A DNA stretch of 64,000 bases from the NCBI RefSeq assembly GCF_023101765.2, contig NC_064218.1, positions 372,001-436,000 on the forward strand. The letters are read 5' to 3'. The notes under the pieces were generated by a model that was given only the letters and a program-made list of their open reading frames with translations, was not told the DNA's origin and searched no databases. Both the position numbers and the translations under genes were made by a program. Source of the DNA: Spodoptera frugiperda. Its lineage: Eukaryota > Arthropoda > Insecta > Lepidoptera > Noctuidae. Positions 43,967-54,307 of the stretch are shown here, piece after piece (position 1 is the first letter of the stretch; each line of letters begins with the position of its first letter).

Positions 43967-44731
43967 CTAAACGTTTTCTACTGAAAGATTTTTAGTTAAC
44001 TACTAAAAATCTGAATGTATTTTTTTATTGAAAACTATTTTGGTTGATTGTTCATTTTTGTTTTTAATGGTTTTACATGCTTTTAAATTGTGTTCAAATT
44101 TTGCTTTTAGCTCGCTATTTATTATTCAATACACAATTTTGTTTAAACTATTTTTGTGTTATTAAAAAAATGTAAAATAAAATACAGATATTTTATTATA
44201 CATTTTAATTATGCTTGTCCCTACTTTGTTCTTCAAAATAATGTTATTGTAATTTTTATACTTGTACATAAATAATTAATATTTTCATAAAATGTTTTTT
44301 TAAATAATAAAATAAAATCTGTAGTATCTACGATAAAACAAATTAAAAATCTTTACCCTAGACAGCAGTCCCCTTCTCATAGAAACCAGACACAAAATAT
44401 AAATCTTCATCCAACTACACCATACATTCCCAAATAACTTGCGTCTCTGCTTACCCCACAAGCACACGTACAGGCACTAAGTACCAGAGAACACTCGCTC
44501 ATTTCCGTCAGATGGCGCCACTTGACAGCTATTTGCAATTAACGCCCCCAACTGAATGCCAGCTAATTAACGTTCTTCAATTGTTATTTATGTCTTGGAT
44601 GAATAATACAATACTTTATGTTTGTGCTATTAGAAAGTATTGATGTAATAATAATTATGATGCTTTTTAATTCACAATAGAGGTAGGCAGAGGTGCGGTC
44701 ATACCTAGTCAATAAAGGATTTTCCTAATAT
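43967..44731. other. unassigned AT-rich DNA
   Basis: AGAGGTAGGCAGAGGTGC at 44,681-44,698 matches, inverted, the 3' end of the family D SINE. Otherwise nothing is recognised. Confidence 0.35.
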
Positions 44732-44913
44732 GACTGCACGGTTGGCACGGTGGTTGGGTAACCGTAGCGGGTTCGATTCCCGCACGGAGCAACTCTTTGT
44801 GTGGTCCACAAATTGTTGTTTCGTGGCTGGGTGTGATGTGTATGTGAACTTGTATGTCTGTAAACGCACCCGCGACACAGGATAAAATCCTAGTGTGGGG
44901 CAACGCATAAAAA
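44732..44913 (+). repeat. family A tRNA-derived SINE
   Basis: GACTGCACGGTTGGCACGG, B box GCGGGTTCGATTCCCGC, CAACTCTTTGTGTGGTCCAC, GGCTGGGTGTGATGTGTATG and CGCACCCGCGACACAGGAT. Best-preserved of three copies in the window. The minus-strand frames (44,705-44,986) with an RESNPL-type run are typical SINE artefacts. Confidence 0.9.
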
Positions 44914-45250
44914 ACTTACTTAACTTCTTACTTATCTTTCGAAATACTGTAAATCCAATAATAATTTGACCGATCTTGGAAAACAATCACTAAATCATGG
45001 AGGTAAGTACCTATTAAAGTAACAGTATTTTTATTAGAAAGTTAAATAAAGATTTTACATCTAATCATAGTTGTCGATTAACGATTAAAATATTACTTTT
45101 CAATTTATGGCATTAGATTAGACCATGGTGATTATGACCATAATCGATAAAACAACTGTATAATATGATACTTACGATATATATTCACGGCGCTATCTAC
45201 ATACGTGTGAAATTAATCCTAGTTTTATGGTCCCCTATTACATGGAATAA
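44914..45250. other. unassigned AT-rich DNA
   Basis: An isolated ATGGAG/GTAAGT at about 44,999-45,005 looks like a donor but lacks any acceptor or open frame upstream. Confidence 0.35.
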
Positions 45251-45624
45251 TTAACCCTAGAAAGATAATCTTATTTTGACCTACGGTAAAGATAATCATA
45301 CGTCCATGAGACGTATTCGCATTTATAAGTGCCTATGGGACAGGTTTCCATAAATAACCTTTTAAAAAGTTATTGAATCATTAGTTACGGGTTTTCTACG
45401 ACAAATAAAAACATAATTACAATTAGGAAATGAATATAATTTAAAAACAACAAAATTTTGTTAACCTCTTACAAAATAACTAAAAAAATATAAAGTCTTC
45501 CTTTGTTGAGTAATTATGTAAATCTTAAATTTAAAATCAATATTTTTTTTACTTATTATTATAGAATAAGGACTAATTAACAGCTTCTTTTAAAAAATCA
45601 ACAAGTTTTAAGTTTAAATCATAT

Positions 45625-45723
45625 TTAGATACAGCCTTTACATATATCAGTTTTATGTTCACCACAAATGCTTTTATTATATTTATAACATGTCATTTTC
45701 GACATCCTTCTTATTTTTGACGG
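45625..45723 (-). pseudogene. piggyBac transposase, C-terminal cysteine-rich end
   Basis: In a frame different from the N-terminal fragment, the minus strand encodes PSKIRR followed by a short gap and SICGEHKTDICKGC, then a stop at 45,625-45,627. This matches the C-terminal cross-brace zinc-finger end of piggyBac transposases, though at least one expected cysteine is a tyrosine (YKYNK). It overlaps the N-terminal piece by 13 bases, so the internal deletion junction lies near 45,715-45,730. Confidence 0.75.
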
Positions 45724-45945
45724 ACATGCGATTCCTCCGATGTTGAGTCTATTACTTCAGCAGCAACTTCATCAACAAATTCGTCTTCGGTGTTACTCTG
45801 CACGTCATCTTGATTCAAGTCATTCTCCACTTCACTGTCACTCTCTGATAGAATCTCATCTTCACTGTTCTCCAATATTTTTTTCAATTTGGTTGTTATC
45901 GAGGGCCCCGCGTCCAGCCATTCTAATAGACTACCAAAATGACGT
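45711..45945 (-). pseudogene. piggyBac transposase, N-terminal fragment
   Basis: The minus-strand frame reads RHFGSLLEWLDAGPS, then a strongly acidic stretch including SESDSEVEN and DDVQSNTEDEFVDEV, and stops at a TAA (45,711-45,713). The acidic N-terminus and the DDVQS-T-E-FVDEV spacing are those of piggyBac-family transposases. No in-frame ATG is visible at the start. Everything after about 75 codons, including the DDD catalytic core, is missing. Confidence 0.75.
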
Positions 45946-46227
45946 AAAATATAAAAAAAAGAAACGATAAATAAAACGAACTATTACTACTGGGAATGAG
46001 GTTCAAAAGTTACACAAAGGATAATCACACGTCTCTCGAACGTATGCCATCCCTGTATCTACGTAATTATTGTACTTACCAGGGCGATACAGCCGTCTCG
46101 CGAAGGGTCTGCCCGGCCACTGGGATAACTTAGAAGGACAGAACGGTACGATGCGAAATAAAAAAATGATAGTAATATTTGTGTTGGCCGTGCGTCTCAA
46201 AGACGTAGATAATCTCTCTAGGGTTAA

Positions 46228-46949
46228 CATAATTGGCATAAAGTGTGATAATAATTATTACTTCTATGGGTAATTTCTGCTTAACCTTTCAGGCAGATGC
46301 ATTGATGTAGAATTTATAAAAAAATTGATGCTTAAGATCTTAAAATGATTTTCTTTACAAATTTTTATGTTTTTCGATTTTCTCACGTAATAATTTGATG
46401 AGGAACTCGACTAGTTTCAGTAACCATGCTTGAGGCTCATATTCATGAGTAGCATTCCGCAGTAGTGCTACAGTCACTGTGTATTGTCCAGCAGTGGAGA
46501 GATGAGATATTGAAGATGAAGTTTTGAGATTCTAAGTAAGACAAAATAGTGCCAAAGTATCTTAACATTAGCTTTTTAAAAGAGTAAACATAGAATGCAC
46601 TCCAATTACTACACGCAAATAAAACCAAACTTAATATCTAAGTAGTTAGAAACGTTTTTTGAAAAACACGTACCATCTCAACCGATTAAATGCTGTGTCC
46701 CAGATTAAAGTGTTGAATTTACTACACATCGGTTTAAAGTGGCGCAGTTAAAGTTAACTGCATGGACAGATGAACGGATTTGTTAACGTAAGGAGCACTG
46801 AGTTTAATTAGGGTTTTATTTTCAGTTTAAGAGTCTCTTAGTTTGTTTTGTTTTGAACATTTTTGTAGCGGAGTAGTTTTGTTATGTATTTGTTGTTTAG
46901 TATACTCAGTATCTATATATACCTAATATTCAGTTTTCGAATAATCAAG
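46228..46949. other. unassigned AT-rich DNA
   Basis: No gene or repeat family recognised. Confidence 0.35.
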
Positions 46950-47187
46950 TGTGGGAGGGACATGCTTCAGCACTAAAGGGTTGGCTCGAACGGAGTGATA
47001 CCACATAGAAAACCGACGTGAAACAACGCTTGCGTTGTGTTTCGTTGTGTGAGTGAGGTTACCGGAGGCCTATTTGCACTCCTTCCCTAAACCGGCAACG
47101 CAACTGTAATGCCTCAGATGTTTTGGGTGTCCGCGGCGATTGCTTACCATCAGGTGATCCGTCTGCTCGTTTACCTGGCTAAAAAAG
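46950..47187 (+). repeat. family C short retroposon, near full length
   Basis: GTGTGGGAGGGACATGCTTC, GGAGTGATACCAC, CGTGAAACAACGCTTGCG, GGTTACCGGAGGCC, ACCATCAGGTGATCCGTC and a short A tail. About 240 bp. Confidence 0.85.
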
Positions 47188-47884
47188 TCGTAAATAAAAT
47201 ATAATAATAATTTGCTTTCTGTCATGATAACTTTAACTACTATTCTTATAAACAAGTCCTTCAATATTAATTTCACATTGAAAATAACTAGACACCAAAC
47301 TCAATAATACTTAATCCTAATTTAAAATCCCACCCCCATCGTCTAACAGACAGACAAATAAATACACACATTAAAAATCACACTACACTGCAGCTTTACA
47401 ACAACACCCAGACGATTTCTAATTACATGTCTATAGAAACACAAATACCTTATAGAAGCAACCAGCCAAAGGCCAGACTCCTCGAAGGAAACAAACATGT
47501 CTTCATTTAACTCCACACTCAGAACAAGACGCACCCTTTACACACAGCTACACATCAACTTACACAAACCAGTATAATCTGACCGTTAGATGCGAGGAAA
47601 GATCATAGATAGTGAGGCCACGGTAAACTGGTTTTGTATAGTTCAATGTGTAGTCGCGTGCATAAGACAGGTCAATTTTCAATTAAACCGTTGGCTATCT
47701 ACTGGTGATTGGGTTTTATTGTGAAATGCCTGATTTACTTCGAGTACCTGTGGCATGGGTGTGTATGTGTGAGTGTGTGGATTGTAGAGCTGTATACGAG
47801 TGTATGTCTATTGGTCGTTGTCGGTGTAAAGTTTGTGGTAGTCTATTTAATAAAAGATTATCTTGTTGTGCTAGTGATTGCAAG
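47188..47884. other. unassigned DNA
   Basis: Overlapping small frames at 47,705-47,957 are low-complexity GTG-rich sequence. No gene called. Confidence 0.35.
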
Positions 47885-48075
47885 GGTGACTGCTGAGCCA
47901 AGGGTCTCAGTTTCGATTCCCAGGGCGGGCAGTCTTGTTGGACATTTTTCAGTTTAAGACAATTTCTCAGTGTTGGCTGCTACTAACCCTACCCTACCAC
48001 TACACAAATGGTGAAAAGTGGGTGCATATTATACATCGGCATTACGTGCCGTAATGTGCACCTCGATCTATAGTC
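47885..48075 (+). repeat. family D tRNA-derived SINE
   Basis: GGTGACTGCTGAGCCAAGGG, B box AGTTTCGATTCCCAGGG, AATGGTGAAAAGTGGGTGCA and ATTACGTGCCGTAATGTGCA (itself nearly palindromic). A second part of the same family is at 49,480-49,612. Confidence 0.8.
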
Positions 48076-48882
48076 CAGTCATTTGATAATTTTACTTATA
48101 AAAGTTTTATTAATAAATTTGAAACTGTTTAGTAATCTATTCTAGTCATGATATCCAAATATTTAAGATCCCAATACAATCTGCCTACCTCTATAAAATA
48201 CTAAGCGCAATACTATAACATGAAACTTCCGTTATTTACCTTTATAACCTTATGAAACGAACAACTGGCAGAAACCGGAAACGTGAAATATAAATGTTCA
48301 CAATTAAAATCAAAGGGCGCAAGTTTTTTCTAAACGTAACCGTACCGTATTGATTTACGGCACGTGTAAATTTACTTCAGTCCCATTAAAAGTAAATCAA
48401 AGTGGGTACTAAATCGTCAAAGTCTGACTACTGCCCAGAATAACTTGGTCCTTCGGTCTGCGAGAGGTTTCACCTTGCTTGGTTCTATGTTAAAGGGCCT
48501 TGGGAGGGGTGGGAGGTCTTGTTAAGCTGGGGGGTTAGTCGTGGTGTAGAACCACAAACCGCGTTTGGGCAGTCAACATTTGTGCACTGGTAGTGGGATC
48601 ATAAATTTAGATTTTTATTCTATTTATATTGTGTGCGATTCTTTTGATCGTAATCTTTGGCGGATGTTAAAACTTTTGTATGTGCTTTATAGTGTAATTG
48701 TGAAATTAGTGTTGGGGAATTTTATTTGTATTATATTATGGGGAAGGTAATAAATTCGACAAGTGGCGTTATAACTGCCGAAGAAACTATTTTACATGTG
48801 CGCAATAAACTAATAAGTTTATAGTTTTTTTTTAAATATAGGTATGGTGTACGTTTGATGAAATGTCTTTGGGACTATCAAT
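48076..48882. other. unassigned DNA
   Basis: A G-rich stretch (48,500-48,540) and a 61-codon frame (48,565-48,750) without a domain. Nothing is called. Confidence 0.35.
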
Positions 48883-48945
48883 TGTATTTTATTAAGAAAG
48901 TATACAGCAATTAACTGTATAGGAATACTTTCTTAATAAAATACA
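48883..48945. repeat. perfect 21-bp inverted repeat (hairpin)
   Basis: The arms 48,883-48,903 and 48,925-48,945 are perfect reverse complements, with the core TTTTATTAAGAAAGTAT, separated by a 21-nt loop. Outside, CAAT and ATTG continue the symmetry with a small gap. Possibly a tiny MITE. Confidence 0.9.
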
Positions 48946-49479
48946 TTAATTGTAAAATGTAATGGTATTTAAACAATGACAAGATTTTTGTATTCAAACC
49001 CAGTACAATATCAGCGTTAAAACCACTAAAAACTAAAGATTTTGACAAAGTTTATATCTCTATTCTAGTAACGAAACTAAAAAAAATATACAAATTTTAA
49101 TAATCGTATTCCTATTCTAGTACAGAAAGTCACCAATTACTTAATTCCCAACCTTAAACCAACACAAAGAAGAAAAAACTACAAACAAAGTTAATTCTTT
49201 TAAATCACTACACAATAATTAAAAAGTTTAACAAAACCACAAACAACAGAACTACTGTTATGTAAACTGACTCTCGCCAGCTGTTTAGTTATGTTATTAT
49301 AATTTAACAAAAAAGTGATTTTAGCATAAATAGAGGTGTTTATATAAATTCAATAATATTACGGCAGTAACTCGACACAGTTCGTAAACTGCGCATTTTG
49401 TGACGACTATTGTGTTTATTATTACCCCTACTACGTGTCTGTGGGTAAAAGGACCAAAATATTACGTAATAATAATTGA

Positions 49480-49612
49480 ATGACTTCTTTATTTCTTAGT
49501 AGTAGCACAGAGTCGGGAATTGTGCCTAGTATATTGCAATAGGCTCACAAATGGTGAAAAATTACGTGCCATAATGTGCACCACTGCTTACCTCTTAGGA
49601 GATAAAAGGCGT
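49480..49612 (+). repeat. family D SINE, middle and 3' part
   Basis: TAGTAGCACAGAGTCGGGAA, TTGTGCCTAGTATATTGCAA, TAGGCTCAC, then ACGTGCCATAATGTGCACC and GATAAAAGGCGTGACG. Confidence 0.8.
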
Positions 49613-50429
49613 GACGATAATTGTGTACCTTATTAACTGTAGATTTTTAAATAAATGTACATAAAAAAGAACTTAAATAAAATAAGCGAGTTCTGGATTG
49701 ACTTGAAGTTTAATATCGGATTCAATGCAAGTACGATTCATATTTAGTTTTTATACCTGAACTAATGAATACTTCGGAGTTTGAAACGGTATTAAAACCT
49801 ATAAATAAGTCTATAGTCGAAATAGCTATACTATCGAGTACCAGTAGTAGTAGCATAAGCTTTCTTCTTACCTACATATTGTTGATATCCCCCAGTACAA
49901 TAATCCATTGTCTCCATAATTATGTTTAGTTAACGTTTTTGCGTCGAACTAATACTAACAACTCACTTTATACGCACTTTGATACTTATTGTTCACCGCA
50001 ACGAGATTTTTTCGACGCAATATATCAACGTTTGTAAATAACCCATATATACTCGTATGTTTCCCTTTTGTTTTTATTGGGAAAAGGATAATCATTGTAT
50101 TTAGTTAAAGTTCTCTATAACTGTTATTTTTAACTGTTATCATAACAATTAACGTTTACAACATAATTGTTCCTGCTACAATACAATATAGGAATTAATT
50201 TTTTTCTCGGTTACAGTGTACTTTGAAATTATTTTTATTATTCCGTTAGAAACAGTGGAACAATGATATCCCTATTGTTTGCTGTGATTATGGCTCGTTT
50301 ATTGGTTGTAAATGGTATTTAAACGTGTGTTTTTGTCCCTTTATAAAAGTAGTGGAGACATTAAATAAAGTTTTTTAAACACATTTAAGATAAAATGTCG
50401 CAGGGACTATTATAATGTTTTTTATTAGT
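49613..50429. other. unassigned AT-rich DNA
   Basis: No gene or repeat family recognised. Confidence 0.4.
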
Positions 50430-50528
50430 TTCCATTTTTTGTGGAATAGGGGGCAAACAAACAGATGAATCACCTAATGGTAAGCGATCAGCGCCGCCCA
50501 TGGACACCCGCAACACCAGAGGAGTTAT
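50430..50528 (-). repeat. family C 3' fragment
   Basis: GTGGAATAGGGGGCAAAC, ATCACCTAATGGTAAGCGAT and GGACACCCGCAACACCAGAG, inverted. Confidence 0.75.
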
Positions 50529-50840
50529 AGATAGATTCTCACTTCATCTAAACCCAAACTGAAACTTTCCATATTCCACAAGACATAATTATAAAGTCAC
50601 CAAAAGGTGTTTCCTAGAAAATATCATCCATTTCTCCAAATGCCTTGCATAAACCGATAAAATTAAACGTCCACACGTTTCATAATAATATCAAAATTAA
50701 ATGCAATAACTACAGGTTACCGCCGCCGTTTCTTCTGAACTGTCGATTATTCCGCCCCGGCGTTCACGATCAGATCGATTGGACGGCTCGTAAAACATTC
50801 AGCACTTTCATGTGACATAATATGTAGTAACGTCACGACA

Positions 50841-51005
50841 CTTTTTTTAAAGAGGGGAAATCATCCAATGACTTCTTTCGCCTTGGGCGAGGCGAGAGGG
50901 AGTGCCAGACTCTTACAGACTAAAAACCACCTCGTTCCTACTCCTGCTTTTCAAGTCGGAGCCCCGGTAAATCTAGTAAAGCTAGGTGGTTCGCAGCTCT
51001 GGCTC
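50841..51005 (-). repeat. family B short retroposon, inverted
   Basis: TTTTTTTAAAGAGGGGAAAT, CATCCAATGACTTC, GCCTTGGGCGAGGCGAGAGG, GAGTGCCAGACTC and GGAGCCCCGGTAAATC, i.e. the family read from its A/T tail. Confidence 0.8.
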
Positions 51006-51010
51006 ATATA

Positions 51011-51764
51011 CTAGGTGTTAACATTGTTAACTTTAACGTGAGATCGTAAGAAGATGTTATTACTACGTTTTAGGAATTTTTGATTGCAATGAGTTTCATG
51101 TGTTTTCTTTAAGTTCTAATTTTGCTAACTCTTGTCTTTAGTATATTTTTAATGTGTTTTATGATTAAGTCAAAATTAACGTGCTTTAATGTGACTTTAG
51201 GTGCTTAGTTATTAACTTAGTTAAATGTTTGGCAATGATCATGTGTAAATTTTACTTTTTTATCATAAGGATTTGATACACCTTAACTCATTTTCATATT
51301 TACCTCTCAACCAAATTCTTGACAGATGTCCTGTTACAAAAATACACATATTTTCAGCATTTCCTGCCCACCTCCATTAGAGAGCACCTCATGAAGCCCA
51401 TAATGATGTATGGCCACGTGTCTCTGGTAAACTTATGTGGCTATTATACAATTACGTAACAAGTCCTCGGGAGCCGTCCTGCATAGTAATATGACGAAGG
51501 ACTCGGTACCTAATGTCCGCCAAAATAACGCTAATATGATTTATTCCGTGGTCGTCATAATATGTTAATGCTGGTTTATATGTTATATGATTTATATTAG
51601 GAATCAAGTGTTTGGTTTTGGATGAGGTAGCTAATTGTTTGTGTTTAAAAGAAAGTGGTCTTTTTTTGGGATGGAGGACCACGAGTTTATGTACACAAAG
51701 AATTATATTTATAATGATATCGGATAATATACCTGTGTGAAGTATTTTTCCTCAGTCTGGAAAA
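51011..51764. other. unassigned DNA
   Basis: No gene or repeat family recognised; the minus-strand frame at 51,452-51,682 has no domain. Confidence 0.35.
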
Positions 51765-51862
51765 ATACTATGCGGAAAACTGCATCCAAATCGATTCACA
51801 CAAACATACATACATATAGGTCAAACTGAGAATCTCCTTTTAGGTCGGTTAATACAACTTAA
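51765..51862 (-). repeat. dispersed repeat fragment
   Basis: AAACTGCATCCAAATCGATT, CATACATACATATAGGTCAA and TTTAGGTCGGTTAATAC are familiar blocks of a lepidopteran repeat related in wording to the 18.6- and 36.0-kb fragments. Confidence 0.45.
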
Positions 51863-52811
51863 GGATCTTTAGAAATATCTAACTAAAAACATAATATAAC
51901 CTTGGAAACTGTTAGTAAGAACTAGTAAACTGTAATTTTTCACCTGAAAATAGTAACTATATATTTAAAACAACACGTACAAAGACCATTATCGTTCCAT
52001 CTGACTGTAATAGTGGCACGATCACATCAGAAACTCTTCCAATTTTTGGAGGGAGCTTCAAAATATTCCGGTACGTATAATTAGTGTCAGAGGTAGCGTG
52101 AAAACTTGTCCGTGGAATACCACTGTTATACATAATATATCAAATTCGCTTGGGGTTGTGTAACGAGGGCTCCAGGGGTACTTCGACGATGAAACTCAAT
52201 ATATTATTCCTAATACTGTTATTTCCATGTCAGTTTTGGAAGTTTAGAAAGCGAATGGGAGGCGGAGGTTACACTACTTCAAAAATCATTAATTTGACGA
52301 AAAAATTCAAATGACAGTGTAAAAATTGACAACAAAAAAGAAGAAATAGATGCCTGCATAATGTTTAAAATAATTCGTAGTTTTCAAGTAAACAATTTGT
52401 GTGAGAATCAAAACTATGTATGTATATAATTTACAAAACATAATATCTAACAATTCAATTGTAAAAAAGTATAATTATAGTACCGTACTTAAATATTATT
52501 CAAAATGTCTATTATAATACGTTTCAAGTGACAGCCCTGAAAGAGTGAAACAACCCTTTTCTAAATGTTAGACAGTTAATATTTTACCAGAGTTGAAAAT
52601 TGGAATCACGATGAAGACGCGTCCCGGCCGTAGTGGTTTTAACACTTCCCGCCAGAACCAAGATTTGATTCACCACTTTCCGAAATTTTATACACACAAA
52701 ATTACACTATGTAGATAGAATTTTATTTTTTTAAAACATTTCGAATTTAAATATTAGTGTCTTGAGTTTATTTTAACTCTTCAAAATAGCGATCACGAAA
52801 GGAGCATACTC
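51863..52811. other. unassigned DNA
   Basis: A patch at 52,620-52,670 (GTAGTGGTTTTAACACTTCC, GATTTGATTCACC) looks like a badly decayed tRNA-type SINE head; not called separately. Confidence 0.3.
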
Positions 52812-52930
52812 CTTTTTAAAAAGTCGGTAACGCACCTGTGACCTCTCTGGTGTTGCGGGTGTCCATAGGCGGTGCTGATCGCTTTCCATCAGGTGACTAG
52901 TTTGCTCGTTTGCCACCTATTCCATAAAAA
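52812..52930 (+). repeat. family C 3' half
   Basis: AAAGTCGGTAACGCACCTGT, GTTGCGGGTGTCCATAGG, CTTTCCATCAGGTGACTAG and TTCCATAAAAAAA tail. Confidence 0.8.
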
Positions 52931-52936
52931 AATCAC

Positions 52937-53056
52937 GTCATATCAGCTATAAGACGTCCACTGCTGAACATAACTCTCCTCCAATTACTTCTAGATCTAC
53001 CAGTTGGAAACATCTTTCATCCAGCTGTTTCTTGCGATCTTCATCAAGGTCATTTT
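52937..53056 (-). pseudogene. LINE ORF2 C-terminal remnant (YVQQW motif)
   Basis: Minus-strand translation gives KIARNSWMKDVSNW, three stops, then LEESYVQQWTSYS and a stop. The WM-x(5)-W ... LEEAYVQQWTSY ending is the hallmark C-terminus of an abundant lepidopteran non-LTR retrotransposon. Premature stops show it is dead. The family C fragment abuts it. Confidence 0.75.
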
Positions 53057-53454
53057 GCTTCTACTAAAACAACCGAAGAATAATTTATGATATAATTTCA
53101 AATATTATATCACATTATTTACAAATAATACAATAAAGATACGCAATTATTAATTTCAATATATTATAGTAAAAGCTGTTATAATTGAGAAACGTGACAA
53201 CGAGCTATAATGGACATAATTATAATTGTTTAAAGTCTTTTATTGCTTGTAGTTATTATCTCGGAAAATTATCGTGGTCATGTGGAGAGAAAACCTCATG
53301 TGTTATAAATTTTATATTAAACATAATATTATATGATATTATCAGACAGCTGACTGGCGTAAATCACGTGATCTGTATTATTAAAGTCAGCCAGTAGAGA
53401 TGTGTGTCAAAATAATTAATCGGATCATTATCTTAATCATTCATTTTTCTTTTA

Positions 53455-53560
53455 TGCTACTTTATTTATTTATTTAATCTTCATCACAAAACAGTGAATG
53501 GCGGACCTAATGCCTTAAGGCATTTTAGTGTCACCTAAGTTATTTATTTGTAACAGGTAT
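53455..53560. repeat. probable LINE 3' tail fragment
   Basis: TTATTTATTTATTTAATC, then GAATGGCGGACCTAATGCC and TTAAGGCATTTTAGTGTCAC. The AATGCCTTAAGGCATT palindrome is typical of a widespread lepidopteran LINE end. Confidence 0.45.
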
Positions 53561-54078
53561 TTGAATGTATTTTTTCCAATTGCTTTTCTATATAACTGCA
53601 TATCCTGGTGGAACAACAGCATAGGTTTATGTGGAGAATACTGATTTTCTTATCTTCAATAGTACCTATGTATAAGAATTTTAAATCCACACAAATAAAA
53701 CAAGTCGAACTTTTATCTAAATTATAATAAACCTAAGTAAAAACCCGATTTAATAACAAATTACATAATAACTTTTACATAGTATATGGTTAACAGTTTT
53801 CATTATGTACCCCAAAGTTTCCATATGTTCTGACACTGGTAAAGAGCCGTGATAGTCCTGTCCTGCCGGGGAACAGATCTGTGGCCCACATTTGATAAGG
53901 TTACTCCGTACGTGCCGATAAGCCAATATGACTAACTCTCCGTCTGTCGGTGGTATAAGTTACAGAAGATTACAGGTATATTGGACCAAAGGACCCAGCG
54001 ATAAATATTGTACATCGACTTTTGGACAGTATGTTCTATGATCTAATAAGATTTATGCTTATATATGATAGTCGTTTT

Positions 54079-54120
54079 TAGGGTTCCGTAGCCAAATGGC
54101 AAAAAATTTAACCCTTATAG
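54079..54120 (+). repeat. dispersed repeat fragment (GGGTTCCGTAGCC)
   Basis: TAGGGTTCCGTAGCCAAATG, GCAAAAA and ACCCTTATAGAT form a block common in insect mobile elements, here truncated. Confidence 0.5.
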
Positions 54121-54162
54121 ATTTTTCAAATTAATTAATGGAAGGATTAAACAATTTAATTC

Positions 54163-54295
54163 CTCTGCGGACTATCTAGCGGGTTACCGGGGCTCCCGTT
54201 GGAAAAGCAGGTGTAGGAACGGGGTGGTTTTAAGTCTGACACTCTCTCGCCTGGCCCGAAAGTCATTGGATGATTTTCTCATATCCAAAAAAAAA
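54163..54295 (+). repeat. family B short retroposon with 12-bp target-site duplication
   Basis: 5'-truncated copy beginning CTCTGCGGACTATCTAGCGG and ending in an A tail. ACAATTTAATTC flanks it on both sides (54,151-54,162 and 54,296-54,307). The duplication shows that family B moves by target-primed reverse transcription. Confidence 0.9.
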
Positions 54296-54307
54296 ACAAT
54301 TTAATTC

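Larger units (their letters stand above)
45255..46223. mobile_element. internally deleted piggyBac-like element, 969 bp
   Basis: Flanked by TTAA on both sides (45,251-45,254 and 46,224-46,227). Terminal inverted repeats are CCCTAGAAAGATAATC and, from the other end, CCCTAGAGAGATTATC. Subterminal GATAATCATACGTC (45,291 area) and GATAATCACACGTC (46,020 area) are further shared blocks. The interior carries the two ends of a piggyBac transposase gene on the minus strand with the catalytic middle removed. It is a non-autonomous deletion derivative. Confidence 0.9.

Noticed and set aside
44705..44986. Minus-strand frames with an RESNPL run, also at 36.6 and 61.1 kb
   Set aside because: These are the antisense of the family A SINE B-box region, a frequent false gene call.
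44995..45010. ATGGAG/GTAAGT resembling an exon end
   Set aside because: No acceptor or open frame lies upstream for a plausible exon.
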